Notes: generated by a model not told the origin, from the sequence alone. A stretch of DNA of 64,000 nt from an uncultured Oleiphilus sp. (GCA_913020045.1 CAJWBE010000009.1:1-64000); one strand, 5' to 3'; shown: positions 40,550 to 50,321, counted from the first letter of the stretch. Program-made: numbers and translations.

Positions 40550-43336
40550 TCAAAAGTCTTCCCAATCATCCGACTCAGAAAACGACGCAACACCATCAGC
40601 GCCGCTTTGCGGGCCTGGCGTAGCCGGTGCCGGAGAGTACGTTTGTATCGACTCACTCGCGGGAGCACTCATCGACGCACTAACTGTCGAAGCAGCTGCC
40701 GCTTGTCCGTTCAATTTAAAGAATGAAATAAGGTTATTCATGCTAGTGGCCTCTTCAGACATCGACCGGCTTGCAGCGGATGTTTCTTCCACCAACGCCG
40801 CATTCTGCTGAGTCATTTCATCCATTTGGGTAATCGCTTGGTTAATCTGACTAATGCCACTATTTTGCTCAATGGCGGCATTGTTGACGTCTTGAATCAT
40901 CACCGCGACTTTGTCGACCGCCGTGACAATCTCTGCCAGAGTTTTACCGGACTGATTAACCAAGGTAGAGCCTGATTCAACCTTGTTAACGCTATCGCGA
41001 ATCAGATCCTTTATTTCTTTCGCCGCGGCTGCAGAACGTTGCGAAAGCGTTCTCACTTCGCCGGCTACGACCGCAAATCCTCGGCCTTGTTCTCCAGCAC
41101 GCGCCGCTTCAACTGCCGCATTCAAAGCCAACAAGTTCGTTTGGAAGGCAATTTCATCAATCACCCCAATGATGTCATTAATCTTATTGCTTGAATCGAG
41201 AATTTCACTCATCGCATTTACTGCGTCATTTACCACCGCACCACCCGTTTGCGCGGTCAACTTCGCATCCGACGCTAGCGTATTGGCTTGAGAGGCATTC
41301 TCAGAGGTCTGCTTAACCGTTGCGGTAATCTCTTCCATGCTCGCCGCCGTTTCTTCTAGCGAGCTGGCTTGTGACTCAGTTCGACGGCTAAGGTCGTCAG
41401 AACCCTGAGCAACCTCATTCGCCGATGTGCGAACCGTGCCGGATGCGCCTTGGATTCTCCCCATCACCTCGGTTAATTTCAGCACAGTGTTGTTCGCGTT
41501 ATTGGCGATAATTTCAAACTCGCCCCGGTATTCATTATTCACCGTACGCGTTAAGTCGCCATCTGACATCGCTTCGAACATGGCGCCCATGTCTTCAACA
41601 AACATCGCCGTTTTATCGAGCAAAGAATTCAAGCCTTCGCTCATGCTTCTAAAGAAACCTTCTTTCCCCTCTAAGGGAATACGTTCACTGAGATCACCGT
41701 CGTTAGACGCCGCAATAATTTTGTCCATTTCTATTTGCGTCTGCACTTCAGCGGTTCGATCTGTCCACTCAACTACGCTTCCCAAACGGCTCCCTTCAGC
41801 ATCACTGACAGGGCTGACAATCAAATTCATATGACGCCCACCCACCACAATGTCGGAGCTCATGGTATTGGTCAAACGATCCAACATTTGCATTTGGTGA
41901 TTTGGGTTTTTATGGAACTGATCGATGCTATTGCCGAGTAAATTGTCGACATTAAAGTTGGGCAGTTCGGTACGAATATCGTTTTGTGCATTGCGCAAAG
42001 TCGCGATCACCGCATCGTTGGTGTAAATAATATTACGATCCGCATCGGCCATCATCACGTTAGCAGTCACTTTATCAAGTGCTGTTTTTATTCTCGCGTT
42101 GTCCGCTGCAATTTCGAGCTGAGTTTTTTCGAGCGCTAAACGCTCCGTCATATCGTCCCACTCAACGACCGTACCCAAACGCGTCTTATCATCCGAGAAA
42201 ATTGGCGTGGCAACCAAACCAAATGTACGCCCACCAACCAAAATACGCGTTTCGTAAACAGCCTGCAACTTGGATAACATCGTCCGCTGATGCGCGGGAT
42301 TCTTGTGGAATACATCAATATTTTGCCCCATCAGTTCTCGGGAATTGAAGTTGGGCAGATCTGTCCTCAAGTCTTTTTCAGCTGCCATCATGGTCTTTTC
42401 GACAGAGTCATTCATATAAATAATATTCAAGTCAGCATCTGCCATCATGACATTGGTATTACATACATCTAGAGCCAGCTTCACGCGCGCAAACTCTGCC
42501 ATGACCCGCTGATCTCGTTCGATCCGCTCACGCATCTCTTTCTGCATAACACTCAAGGAAAACATCAAGCTATCAGCATCACCGCCACGAAGCTCAATAT
42601 TTTTGCTCAAATCTCCTTTAGCAATTCGGTCTGCCATTTCTTTCGCACGCGCCGGATCACCACCCAATGCTTTTGTCACGTTTCGTAAAATCAACGCAGC
42701 AGCAGCTATACCTAGCAAAACGGCGACCAACGCACCCATGGACGTCAAAAAAGTCGCGCTCTCAGCTGTTTCCTTCTGTTCATTCCCCCGCGTCACAACG
42801 AGTGCTTTTTCTTCGGCCACAAACTCATCGACTAAAGACCGCATTCGATCCATGTACGCCTTCCCCACCGCACGCTTTATAAACGCGGTCACTTTGATCA
42901 GGTCAACCGTAGAGCCCGAACGATTAGCCGCTGCGCGAAGGTTCATTGCCACATTGACATGTTCTTCAAGCCATTCTTTCTTAAGTGACTGTACTTCTTT
43001 AAGGCGATCGACTTGTTTAGCATTGTCTGAAACGTGCTCTTTTCCTTTACCTAAAGTGGACTTGAAATCTTTGCTTCCTTTGTCAAAAGGTTCAAGAAAC
43101 ACCTCATCTCCCGTAATCAGGTAGCCACGCAAACCGGTTTCCATATTCACCAATGATACGGTTATCAGCTCGCCCAGCTCTATGGCCTCATAGGTATGCG
43201 TTACCCACGTTTGAGTTCCAATCAATTTGTTGATAGCCGAATTAGCTGAAAGCGCAATAACTACCAATAAGACAAGAGGAACAGCAAACCCCATGCCTAA
43301 TTTCCATTTCAGCTGCATGTTGTTGAATATAGTCAT
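40550..43336 (-). CDS. methyl-accepting chemotaxis protein with CHASE3-like sensor, two Aer2-like PAS domains and CheR pentapeptide
   Basis: This chemoreceptor has 928 residues. In order: transmembrane segment 12-34; an extracytoplasmic CHASE3-like four-helix sensor 42-195 (contains ETGLRGYLITG); transmembrane segment 197-218; HAMP 219-272; PAS-1 288-400; PAS-2 415-530; a second HAMP-like region 540-630; and a signalling domain 640-875. From PAS-1 onward it closely matches the neighbouring receptor. Both PAS domains keep FHKNP (His344, His475) and VEW (Trp393, Trp524). The last five residues, DWEDF, fit the xWxxF docking pentapeptide that recruits CheR; P. aeruginosa Aer2/McpB ends in a similar one. 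The ATG has a GGGGAG site. A 42-bp palindrome lies about 50 bp upstream. Confidence 0.94.
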   Translation of the reverse strand: MTIFNNMQLKWKLGMGFAVPLVLLVVIALSANSAINKLIGTQTWVTHTYEAIELGELITVSLVNMETGLRGYLITGDEVFLEPFDKGSKDFKSTLGKGKEHVSDNAKQVDRLKEVQSLKKEWLEEHVNVAMNLRAAANRSGSTVDLIKVTAFIKRAVGKAYMDRMRSLVDEFVAEEKALVVTRGNEQKETAESATFLTSMGALVAVLLGIAAAALILRNVTKALGGDPARAKEMADRIAKGDLSKNIELRGGDADSLMFSLSVMQKEMRERIERDQRVMAEFARVKLALDVCNTNVMMADADLNIIYMNDSVEKTMMAAEKDLRTDLPNFNSRELMGQNIDVFHKNPAHQRTMLSKLQAVYETRILVGGRTFGLVATPIFSDDKTRLGTVVEWDDMTERLALEKTQLEIAADNARIKTALDKVTANVMMADADRNIIYTNDAVIATLRNAQNDIRTELPNFNVDNLLGNSIDQFHKNPNHQMQMLDRLTNTMSSDIVVGGRHMNLIVSPVSDAEGSRLGSVVEWTDRTAEVQTQIEMDKIIAASNDGDLSERIPLEGKEGFFRSMSEGLNSLLDKTAMFVEDMGAMFEAMSDGDLTRTVNNEYRGEFEIIANNANNTVLKLTEVMGRIQGASGTVRTSANEVAQGSDDLSRRTESQASSLEETAASMEEITATVKQTSENASQANTLASDAKLTAQTGGAVVNDAVNAMSEILDSSNKINDIIGVIDEIAFQTNLLALNAAVEAARAGEQGRGFAVVAGEVRTLSQRSAAAAKEIKDLIRDSVNKVESGSTLVNQSGKTLAEIVTAVDKVAVMIQDVNNAAIEQNSGISQINQAITQMDEMTQQNAALVEETSAASRSMSEEATSMNNLISFFKLNGQAAAASTVSASMSAPASESIQTYSPAPATPGPQSGADGVASFSESDDWEDF

Positions 43337-43820
43337 AAGCTCCCCATATTACGATAAGATTTAAGGTCATCCGCATACCGCGTAAAACCGAAGTACGCAT
43401 TGATTATCTAGAATCAAGGCGTACTTCGGCCTAGCGACTTTTAAATATAGTTCAATATTGAAAAACTGCGTTCTCAAAATATGACTCTTTTTCAAAGAAA
43501 TACCGGCGGCATCACGCTGATAAAAACGTCATAGCTCAACCTTAAAACTCTAGACTCCAACCCGCGATAACGATTTATCTTTTTACGCCTTAATATCGAC
43601 TTGTGAGATTCTCACTTTGCTTCACTGGGTACCCCAACGCGGCTTAAGTCTTTACCTCTAAACTACCTCTTTATTTTTCATCACACATCTTGATTTCTGG
43701 TAGACTCTCCCCGCCTCATTTAGTGGCCATTGACCTGCATGGTTATTTTTTATTTGCTTTCGCGATTACGCTGTTAAAGCTTCATTTCACTAAGAAACAT
43801 CGGAAAATTTAGGAACGTAC
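43337..43820. other. 484-bp gene-free stretch between the divergent chemoreceptor and nhaB genes
   Basis: I see no convincing reading frame here. It contains the long palindrome at 43388-43429 and AT-rich DNA that must hold the promoters of both divergent genes. A possible nhaB promoter has TTGACC at 43730-43735 but only a poor -10 (TATTTG) after 15 bp. Minus-strand transcription ending at the palindrome would make a small RNA possible; this is inference. Confidence 0.5.
43388..43429 (-). repeat. 42-bp imperfect palindrome upstream of the CHASE3-type chemoreceptor
   Basis: CCGAAGTACGC (43388-43398) pairs with GCGTACTTCGG (43419-43429). After one A/G mismatch, TTGATT (43400-43405) pairs with AATCAA (43412-43417) around ATCTAG. 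On the minus strand the stem is followed by TTTTA, so it could terminate a minus-strand transcript, act as a leader attenuator, or be an operator. Confidence 0.7.
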
Positions 43821-45323
43821 ATGACAAACAGCTTACCCCGAGCCTTTTACAACAATTTTTTGGGGAACACTCCTGACTGGTACAAACAGGCCATCATCGC
43901 CTTCCTGATCATTAACCCTATTATCTTTACGCTCGCTCCATTTGTCGCCGGATGGTTGCTAATTTCACAGTTTATCTTCACGCTAGCGATGGCACTAAAA
44001 TGCTACCCACTTCAACCCGGCGGTTTACTGGCTCTCGAAGCTGTCGTCATTGGAATGGTCTCACCCGAGACGGTCTATCATGAAGTACACAATAATTTAG
44101 AAGTTATCCTGCTACTGATATTTATGGTCGCCGGTATTTACTTCATGAAAAGCCTGCTTCTCTACGCATTCACGAAGATCATTCTCGGCATACGCTCAAA
44201 GGTCATTCTGTCACTTGTATTCTGTATGTCGGCCGCAGTGCTGTCAGCATTTCTAGATGCATTAACCGTTACTGCTGTGATTATCAGCGTCTGTGTCGGT
44301 TTCTATTCTGTTTTTCATAAAGTCGCTTCTGGAAAGGAGTATCACAACTATGAACATGACCATAGCAATGATGGAACGGTCGAAGAGAACCGTAGAGAAG
44401 ATCTTGATAACTTCCGTGCGTTTTTGCGTAGCTTAATGATGCATGGCGCCGTGGGTACCGCATTAGGGGGCGTTTGTACTCAAGTTGGAGAGCCACAAAA
44501 CCTATTGATTTCTGAAAAGGTAGGCTGGAATTTTATCGAGTTTTTCTTAGTGATGGCTCCAGTCACCATGCCAGTGCTGATCTGCGGTTTACTGACCTGC
44601 ATCCTTCTTGAAAAGGTCAAAAAATTTGATTACGGTAGTGAGCTTCCCACATCAGTCCGTGAGATCTTAAAAAACTACAGCGCAGAAGAGCAATCTAAAA
44701 TGACGCCCGAGCTTAAGGCCAGCCTCATTGCCCAAAGCGTGATTGCTATCCTGTTGTGCGTATCGCTGGCGATGCATCTCGCCGCGGTCGGTTTGATTGG
44801 GTTGATGGTCATTGTCTTGGCGACGGTATTCACGGGGATAAACGAAGAACATCAAATAGGTAAAGCCTTTGAAGAAGCCCTGCCTTTTACCGCTCTGCTC
44901 GTGGTGTTCTTTACCATCGTCGGCGTCATTCATGAGCTGCACCTATTCTCTGGCATCATTAATTACGTATTGAGCCTAGAGCTCGAAGCCCAACCAGGCA
45001 TGTTCTTCTTAGCAAACGGCGTACTATCAATGATTAGCGACAATGTCTTTGTCGCGACCGTCTATATCGATGAAGTCAAAGCTGTGTTTGACGCAGGCGA
45101 CATAACCCGGGAGCATTTCGAAACCTTGGCGATTGCAATTAATACCGGCACGAACTTACCCAGTGTTGCGACGCCAAATGGTCAAGCTGCTTTTCTGTTT
45201 TTACTCACCTCGGCAGTGGCTCCCCTAGTACGCCTCTCATACGGAAAGATGGTGTTCATGGCATTACCTTATACGGTTGTACTGGGTCTCGTTGGCTACT
45301 TAGGCGTTAACTTTATTCTCTAG
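43821..45323 (+). CDS. nhaB: Na+/H+ antiporter NhaB
   Basis: NhaB expels sodium in exchange for protons across the inner membrane, supporting salt and alkali tolerance and pH homeostasis. The 500-residue protein has about a dozen hydrophobic segments. It carries characteristic NhaB stretches, including the N-terminal [13 protein letters not shown], the central [24 protein letters not shown] and the C-terminal [14 protein letters not shown] and [21 protein letters not shown]. Length and these motifs fit NhaB rather than NhaA or NhaD. The gene is monocistronic and divergent from the chemoreceptor, and a 12-bp hairpin follows it. It suggests a sodium-rich habitat. Confidence 0.96.
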   Translation: MTNSLPRAFYNNFLGNTPDWYKQAIIAFLIINPIIFTLAPFVAGWLLISQFIFTLAMALKCYPLQPGGLLALEAVVIGMVSPETVYHEVHNNLEVILLLIFMVAGIYFMKSLLLYAFTKIILGIRSKVILSLVFCMSAAVLSAFLDALTVTAVIISVCVGFYSVFHKVASGKEYHNYEHDHSNDGTVEENRREDLDNFRAFLRSLMMHGAVGTALGGVCTQVGEPQNLLISEKVGWNFIEFFLVMAPVTMPVLICGLLTCILLEKVKKFDYGSELPTSVREILKNYSAEEQSKMTPELKASLIAQSVIAILLCVSLAMHLAAVGLIGLMVIVLATVFTGINEEHQIGKAFEEALPFTALLVVFFTIVGVIHELHLFSGIINYVLSLELEAQPGMFFLANGVLSMISDNVFVATVYIDEVKAVFDAGDITREHFETLAIAINTGTNLPSVATPNGQAAFLFLLTSAVAPLVRLSYGKMVFMALPYTVVLGLVGYLGVNFIL

Positions 45324-45325
45324 AA

Positions 45326-45363
45326 AATCAACCAGAGGGAGTCCTCACTCGCTCTGGTTGATT
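45326..45363 (+). terminator. hairpin downstream of nhaB
   Basis: AATCAACCAGAG (45326-45337) pairs perfectly with CTCTGGTTGATT (45352-45363) over a 14-nt loop, starting 3 bp past the nhaB stop. A T-run is lacking, so it may be a weak or Rho-assisted terminator. Confidence 0.5.
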
Positions 45364-45470
45364 GGGCTCGAGTGATCGGCCGCTTACTCGTTAGATGTTA
45401 CTATTTTCCCTCGCCACGAAAGCAATAGAGAATCGTGCGTCAATCCATACTCTCAGCAAGGCTTTGCATC

Positions 45471-46055
45471 ATGCGCATATTCTTCGCCCTCCCTATATCA
45501 GCGCATAGTAGCCTGAACATACTGCATTGGCGCGATAAGGTGTTTCCGCGCGATCGACAAGGCATTGCTGCGGAAAACTTCCATATCACGCTAAGCTTCG
45601 TTGGCGAAGCGAGCACAGCGCAATGCGATACGTTGATTCAAGCGACTACCGAGCTTTGGCAGAGGGTGCGCCCGCAGCAGTTATCAATGACGATTGACCA
45701 ATATGCCTATTGGCCGAGTCCTGGCACATTTTGGATCGGCCCTCGCAGCTGGAACAATTCCCTTAATGATCTAAACCGCCAACTGAACGAGCTTTCTCAA
45801 CGCTGCGTTGGCCGCTCTGCAAAACAAACCTTCCAACCTCATATTTCACTGTATAGAACTAAGGAAGCTATCCCTCAGCCATTAATAGAGCCTATATTCG
45901 AACTGAACTTTGACGAAGTCGTTTTATTTGAGTCCGTCTCAAGAAAACAGGGTGTCTATTATCGAGAATTAGAAGTCTGGCCGCTTCAACCTAACTATCA
46001 AGGAGCCCAAGACGGCCCGAAAAGCCGACCATTGGCGAGAAAACGAAACGGTTAG
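45471..46055 (+). CDS. thpR: RNA 2',3'-cyclic phosphodiesterase (2'-5' RNA ligase family)
   Basis: This 2H-phosphoesterase family enzyme opens 2',3'-cyclic phosphates on RNA ends. From ATG 45471 it is 194 residues, with the two HxTL/HxSL motifs HITL (38-41) and HISL (about 127-130). A GTG at 45435 would add 12 residues, but MRIFFALP matches the family opening. It is convergent with alr. An 8-bp inverted repeat (AACGGTTA and TAACCGTT, 46047-46072) spans its stop and may help termination. The physiological substrate in bacteria is not clear. Confidence 0.88.
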   Translation: MRIFFALPISAHSSLNILHWRDKVFPRDRQGIAAENFHITLSFVGEASTAQCDTLIQATTELWQRVRPQQLSMTIDQYAYWPSPGTFWIGPRSWNNSLNDLNRQLNELSQRCVGRSAKQTFQPHISLYRTKEAIPQPLIEPIFELNFDEVVLFESVSRKQGVYYRELEVWPLQPNYQGAQDGPKSRPLARKRNG

Positions 46056-46109
46056 CGATACACTTAACCGTTACTAAGGAAGAGTTAGGAAGACGAGCCA
46101 ACTAAGCCA

Positions 46110-47195
46110 CTAGACGTAAAACCTTGGGACGCGTGACGTCACACTCGTAAGCAGTTCATAACTAATCGTGTCAGCACACTGAGCGACTTCTTCTATGGGC
46201 AATTTGTCGCCCCATAGCTCGACCGGATCCCCTAACGAAACATTGGCGAGATCTGTCACATCAACGGTCAACATATCCATAGAAACACGCCCAGCTAAGC
46301 CCGCGCGCTGACCATTGACTAGCACCGGCGTACCATTTTTTGCATGACGTGGGTAGCCATCACCATAGCCGCCTGCGATCGTCGCGATTAACGACGGCCT
46401 CTCAGCAGTCCACGTTCCGCCATAACCGACACTTTCGCCAAGCGGCACCTCACGCAAGGCCATCACCGCAGAGCGCAGTGTCATCACCGGTTTAAAACTC
46501 AGTAAAGGCGTTTGCATGGCGCCATATGAAGCAATCCCCGGCCGCACCACACTTCTATAGGATTCTGGATAGTTAATAATCGCGCCAGAATTAGAAATTG
46601 ATTGTGGCAAATCGAGCAGATCATTGGTTTTAATCACATCATCAAACATCTGTATTTGTGATATCACACTGGACGAGTCAACGAGCTCACTCGACGCCAA
46701 ATGCGTTGCACACCCTGTTAGAGAAATGTTCGCTGCTTCTTGAATAAACGCCAATGCGGATTCGAATAAGTATGGCTGAAAGCCCAAACGGTGCATCCCG
46801 CTATCAAGCTTTAACCAAACCTGATGAGATGAGTCCTTGTTCCCGGCCATCATCTTAAGTTGGCTCAGCTGATGAACCACCCATACAATGTTTTCATGCC
46901 GCTCAGACAGCGCTAAGCAGTGCGAACTAAACGGCCCCTCCAGCACCCATATTTCGTTTCGAATGCCGTTTTCGAGTAAACGCATCGCTTCTTCGGGCGT
47001 CGCGACGGCTAATGGTCGTGACTCGCCAGCCGCTCTCGCCATTTCGATCATGCCATGCCCATATGCATCGGCCTTAATCACAGCCAGCACTTGCGCCGGT
47101 GCGCAGCGATCTGCAATGAGCTGCAAATTATGTTGATAAGCGCTGCAGTCGATCAGCGCGCGCAACGGCCGCCCCAAACCTGGCGAATCGTCCAC
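46110..47195 (-). CDS. alr: alanine racemase
   Basis: Alr is a PLP enzyme that interconverts L- and D-alanine for peptidoglycan. The 361-residue protein has the PLP lysine in VIKADAYGHG (Lys41), VRPGIASYG, and the active-site SVGYGGTW and GGYGDGYPR segments. It starts with GTG, overlapping the dnaB stop by 1 bp, so it is coupled to dnaB. The dnaB-alr pair is common in gammaproteobacteria. It cannot be told by eye whether this is the biosynthetic or a catabolic (DadX) racemase; the location favours biosynthetic. Confidence 0.94.
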   Translation of the reverse strand: MDDSPGLGRPLRALIDCSAYQHNLQLIADRCAPAQVLAVIKADAYGHGMIEMARAAGESRPLAVATPEEAMRLLENGIRNEIWVLEGPFSSHCLALSERHENIVWVVHQLSQLKMMAGNKDSSHQVWLKLDSGMHRLGFQPYLFESALAFIQEAANISLTGCATHLASSELVDSSSVISQIQMFDDVIKTNDLLDLPQSISNSGAIINYPESYRSVVRPGIASYGAMQTPLLSFKPVMTLRSAVMALREVPLGESVGYGGTWTAERPSLIATIAGGYGDGYPRHAKNGTPVLVNGQRAGLAGRVSMDMLTVDVTDLANVSLGDPVELWGDKLPIEEVAQCADTISYELLTSVTSRVPRFYV

Positions 47196-48571
47196 TAGAA
47201 CTCGCCACCGTAATCAACATGGGCAAGGTCATTGAACTTAGTAAACTGGCCTTGGAACGAGAGCTTTATCTTTCCTATCGGGCCATTTCGCTGCTTACCA
47301 ATAATGATCTCTGCAATACCTTTGTCAGGGCTGTCATCGTTATAGTATTCATCTCGATAGATAAACATAATAACGTCAGCATCCTGCTCGATCGCGCCCG
47401 ACTCACGCAGGTCCGAGTTCATAGGGCGCTTATCCGGCCGATTTTCAAGGCTTCGATTCAACTGGGAAAGAGCAACAACAGGACACTTCAACTCTTTAGC
47501 GAGGGCTTTAAGCGATCGCGAGATCTCTGAAATCTCGGCTGTTCTGCCTTCATTCATACCGGGAATCTGCATGAGCTGAAGATAGTCGATCATGATCATG
47601 CCGAAGTCTTGCTTAATTTCTCTTGCCACGCGGCGTGACCGTGAGCGGACCTCTGCCGGACTAAGTCCGGCCGTATCGTCAATATACAATGGTCGGTCTT
47701 TGAGCATACTGACCGCGGACGTTAGGCGGGGCCAATCATCTTCTTCGAGTTTACCGCTACGCACTCGCGTTTGGTTAATTTGGCCAAGCGACGAAATCAT
47801 TCGCATCAAGATCGAGTCCGCCGGCATCTCCATGCTGAAAACCAAGACTGGCTTTTCGCCTTTAATCAGCACGCTTTCTACGAGGTTCATTGCGAACGCG
47901 GTTTTACCCATCGACGGACGAGCAGCCACAATCACTAAGTCTGAAGGTTGCAATCCCGACGTCATTTCATCCAGATCTTTAAAACCTGTCGTCACGCCGG
48001 TAATCGTGTCAGTCGCATTAAAAAGCGTATCGATACGCTCTAGCGTTTTCGTTAACACCGGATTGACCGACTGCGGGCCGCCTTCTTGTCCCGCGCGGCT
48101 TTCCGATATTTTGAAAACCTTGCGCTCCGCTTCGTCTAGTAAAGCGGACGTTTTGCGACCCTGTGGATTAAACGCACTGTCCGATATTTCTCCAGACACT
48201 GCGATCAATCTACGCAATACAGCTCTTTCATGGACGATCTCTGCATAAGCACGAACATTGGTAGCACTGGGAGTCTTTTCGACTAAATCACCTAAATAAG
48301 CCATGCCCCCGGCGTTTTCAATTTCATTCAATCGCTCCAGCTCTTCACCAACCGTCACCACATCTACTGGGTGCCCTTCGTTTGCCAGTCGGGCAATCAC
48401 TCGATAAATTAAACGATGATCTTGACGATAAAAGTCATCTTCCATCACCTTATCGCCAACGACATCCCACTTACTATTATCTAGCAACAAGCCACCTAAA
48501 ATGGATTGCTCTGCTTCAATCGAGTGTGGCGGGGTTTTGAAACCCAGCGCATCATTTTCCAAGGCTGCCAA
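47195..48571 (-). CDS. dnaB: replicative DNA helicase DnaB
   Basis: DnaB is the hexameric 5'-3' fork helicase. The 458-residue protein has the N-terminal DnaG-binding helical domain, a linker, and a RecA-like domain with Walker A ARPSMGKTA (about 218-226), VFSMEMP, and IMIDYLQLM (Walker B). No intein interrupts it. It follows the terminator of the rplI operon and precedes alr. Confidence 0.97.
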   Translation of the reverse strand: MAALENDALGFKTPPHSIEAEQSILGGLLLDNSKWDVVGDKVMEDDFYRQDHRLIYRVIARLANEGHPVDVVTVGEELERLNEIENAGGMAYLGDLVEKTPSATNVRAYAEIVHERAVLRRLIAVSGEISDSAFNPQGRKTSALLDEAERKVFKISESRAGQEGGPQSVNPVLTKTLERIDTLFNATDTITGVTTGFKDLDEMTSGLQPSDLVIVAARPSMGKTAFAMNLVESVLIKGEKPVLVFSMEMPADSILMRMISSLGQINQTRVRSGKLEEDDWPRLTSAVSMLKDRPLYIDDTAGLSPAEVRSRSRRVAREIKQDFGMIMIDYLQLMQIPGMNEGRTAEISEISRSLKALAKELKCPVVALSQLNRSLENRPDKRPMNSDLRESGAIEQDADVIMFIYRDEYYNDDSPDKGIAEIIIGKQRNGPIGKIKLSFQGQFTKFNDLAHVDYGGEF

Positions 48572-48705
48572 TTAAACACTCCAAGAGAATGCGCCGAACG
48601 CACATTCAAAAAATAAGAAACTACACAAATAGGATGATAGTTTACCGCGCTTTCGTTACGTGAACACCCGTTTTACCCAGTAACACAAAACATAAATCTC
48701 AGAGA

Positions 48706-48745
48706 CTAAAAAGCCCGACAAGCGAAACGCTTTCGGGCTTTTTAG
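48706..48745 (-). terminator. terminator of the rpsF-rpsR-DUF2232-rplI operon
   Basis: CTAAAAAGCCCGA (48706-48718) pairs with TCGGGCTTTTTAG (48733-48745), and the loop holds a smaller AAGCG/CGCTT hairpin. T5 lies within the descending arm. The element works in either direction and separates rplI from dnaB. Confidence 0.85.
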
Positions 48746-48830
48746 AAAGTAAGACTTCAAATAGAAAACTCATCCTAAAATAAGTATTCCGTCAGATATA
48801 AGCCTTACTTAATTCGACTAACTCGCAAAC

Positions 48831-49277
48831 TTACTCAGCAACCACTGAAAGTTTGATCATTGCCGTTACGTCACTGTGAAGCTGAATCGCTACATCGTAT
48901 TCACCGATGTCGCGAATCGGGCCTTCAGGCAATCGAACTTCTGATTTGCCTAATTCAATGCCCGCCGCCGACACAGCATCTGCCACGTCACGAACACCGA
49001 TAGAACCAAACAGCTTACCTTCATCACCCGCTTTCGATGTGATAGTCACTGCTTTATCGTTCAGCTCTTCTGCACGAGCTTGAGCAACACCTAGCTTTTC
49101 AGCCGCTGCTTTTTCAAGATCAGCGCGACGCGCTTCAAACTCTGCAATATTTGCAGCGTTTGCCGGTACAGCTTTACCGTAAGGGACCAAAAAATTACGA
49201 CCAAAGCCTGACTTAACAGTTACTTTGTCGCCAAGGCCGCCTAGCTTTCCAACTTTTTCGAGTAGAATAACGTCCAT
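48831..49277 (-). CDS. rplI: 50S ribosomal protein L9
   Basis: L9 binds 23S rRNA near the L1 stalk and helps maintain reading frame. The 148-residue protein has the signature N-terminal domain ([26 protein letters not shown]), a long connecting helix, and the C-terminal domain with GKLFGSIG. It is last in the rpsF-rpsR-DUF2232-rplI operon. Confidence 0.97.
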   Translation of the reverse strand: MDVILLEKVGKLGGLGDKVTVKSGFGRNFLVPYGKAVPANAANIAEFEARRADLEKAAAEKLGVAQARAEELNDKAVTITSKAGDEGKLFGSIGVRDVADAVSAAGIELGKSEVRLPEGPIRDIGEYDVAIQLHSDVTAMIKLSVVAE

Positions 49278-49354
49278 CTCGATAACCTCAATTAGTAAAT
49301 ATTCAAATTTATTTTAGCGTCGCCAATGGGTCAGCCTGTTTCCTTAAGGAGCTC

Positions 49355-50224
49355 TCAGTTCGCTTGCGAACCTTCACCTTTCATCCGGCCTCGGAAATCA
49401 ACGACACTATCTACAATAGCGAGCATTGATACGACCATCAGCACGGTCGGAAACAGTATTACGACTGATATATAAAAGCCGAATAACCATTGCCCACCTA
49501 AATTTTTCTTGCCGATCACTCCGTGCACCAACGCTAATCCACACATTGTAATGGGTAACATCACAATCAGTAGCAGTAACGTTGCATCTATCCCGATGTA
49601 AGGGGATATCAACATAGCAGCGAGTAGTCCCAACAAAGTCTTCGGTGTTAAGCGAAGTTGATGAAACTCCTGTTTCCAACCACCCGGGTTATAGAGCTTT
49701 GATTGCCAAGAACGCGCTAAACAAAGCGAGCCCAGAGCCATGCCGTAAAACGACGCAGCAAAACTAGCAATCATCATTGACCGAAACGAAGCCTGAACAG
49801 TCTCGTCATATTCCACATTGGCGTCTGCTGCCAAATCCCGGAATACCTGATCCGCCATCGCGACCAGCGTGTCGATCAACTCAGGCATCATCATAGGCAC
49901 CAGTATTCCTACCAATACGCTAATCAACGCCCCTACTATAAACGCGAGTTGCCAAGAAACAGTCGCTCTCAATATTTCGGCCATTGCCAATGTTGAGAGC
50001 AGTACCACTACAGCACCTGGATCCTGCAATCCTAACCACCAACCCAATGCCGGGATGATAGCCCAAACCAATACCGCCGCACCTTGCTTCCAACCACTGC
50101 GCAGAGTGACTAGACCGATAATGGCGGCAGCAAGCCAAAACATCATCGGAATCAAGGTACAAACAAACGCAACAATTGCAGCCTGTCGAGGCCCTCGCAT
50201 GACAAAAACAGCTAGATCACGCAT
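49355..50224 (-). CDS. DUF2232 integral membrane protein
   Basis: This protein of about 289 residues is dominated by hydrophobic segments, with roughly seven or eight membrane spans. It fits the DUF2232 (YybS-like) family, which in many Pseudomonas-related bacteria is encoded between rpsR and rplI, as here. Its function is unknown. ATG 50224 has a GAGTG site at good spacing; an in-frame GTG at 50233 is the alternative. The end of the protein is short and hydrophilic. Linkage to ribosomal genes is conserved but does not by itself imply a ribosomal role. Confidence 0.82.
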   Translation of the reverse strand: MRDLAVFVMRGPRQAAIVAFVCTLIPMMFWLAAAIIGLVTLRSGWKQGAAVLVWAIIPALGWWLGLQDPGAVVVLLSTLAMAEILRATVSWQLAFIVGALISVLVGILVPMMMPELIDTLVAMADQVFRDLAADANVEYDETVQASFRSMMIASFAASFYGMALGSLCLARSWQSKLYNPGGWKQEFHQLRLTPKTLLGLLAAMLISPYIGIDATLLLLIVMLPITMCGLALVHGVIGKKNLGGQWLFGFYISVVILFPTVLMVVSMLAIVDSVVDFRGRMKGEGSQAN

Positions 50225-50321
50225 CACAAGCACTCATTAAACGGTATAAATCTTTTATCATCAGGCCGAAGTTTCCGGCCCAGTTCGCAAACATGGCACT
50301 ATATTCGCGAATCACCACAAC

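Noticed and set aside
42603-43124. Long plus-strand frame (173 codons) opposite the CHASE3-type receptor
   Set aside because: It is antisense to a clear chemoreceptor gene and is low-complexity Ala/Ser/Arg-rich, as expected for a shadow frame.
47592-48248. 218-codon plus-strand frame opposite dnaB
   Set aside because: It is fully antisense to dnaB, with no family resemblance.
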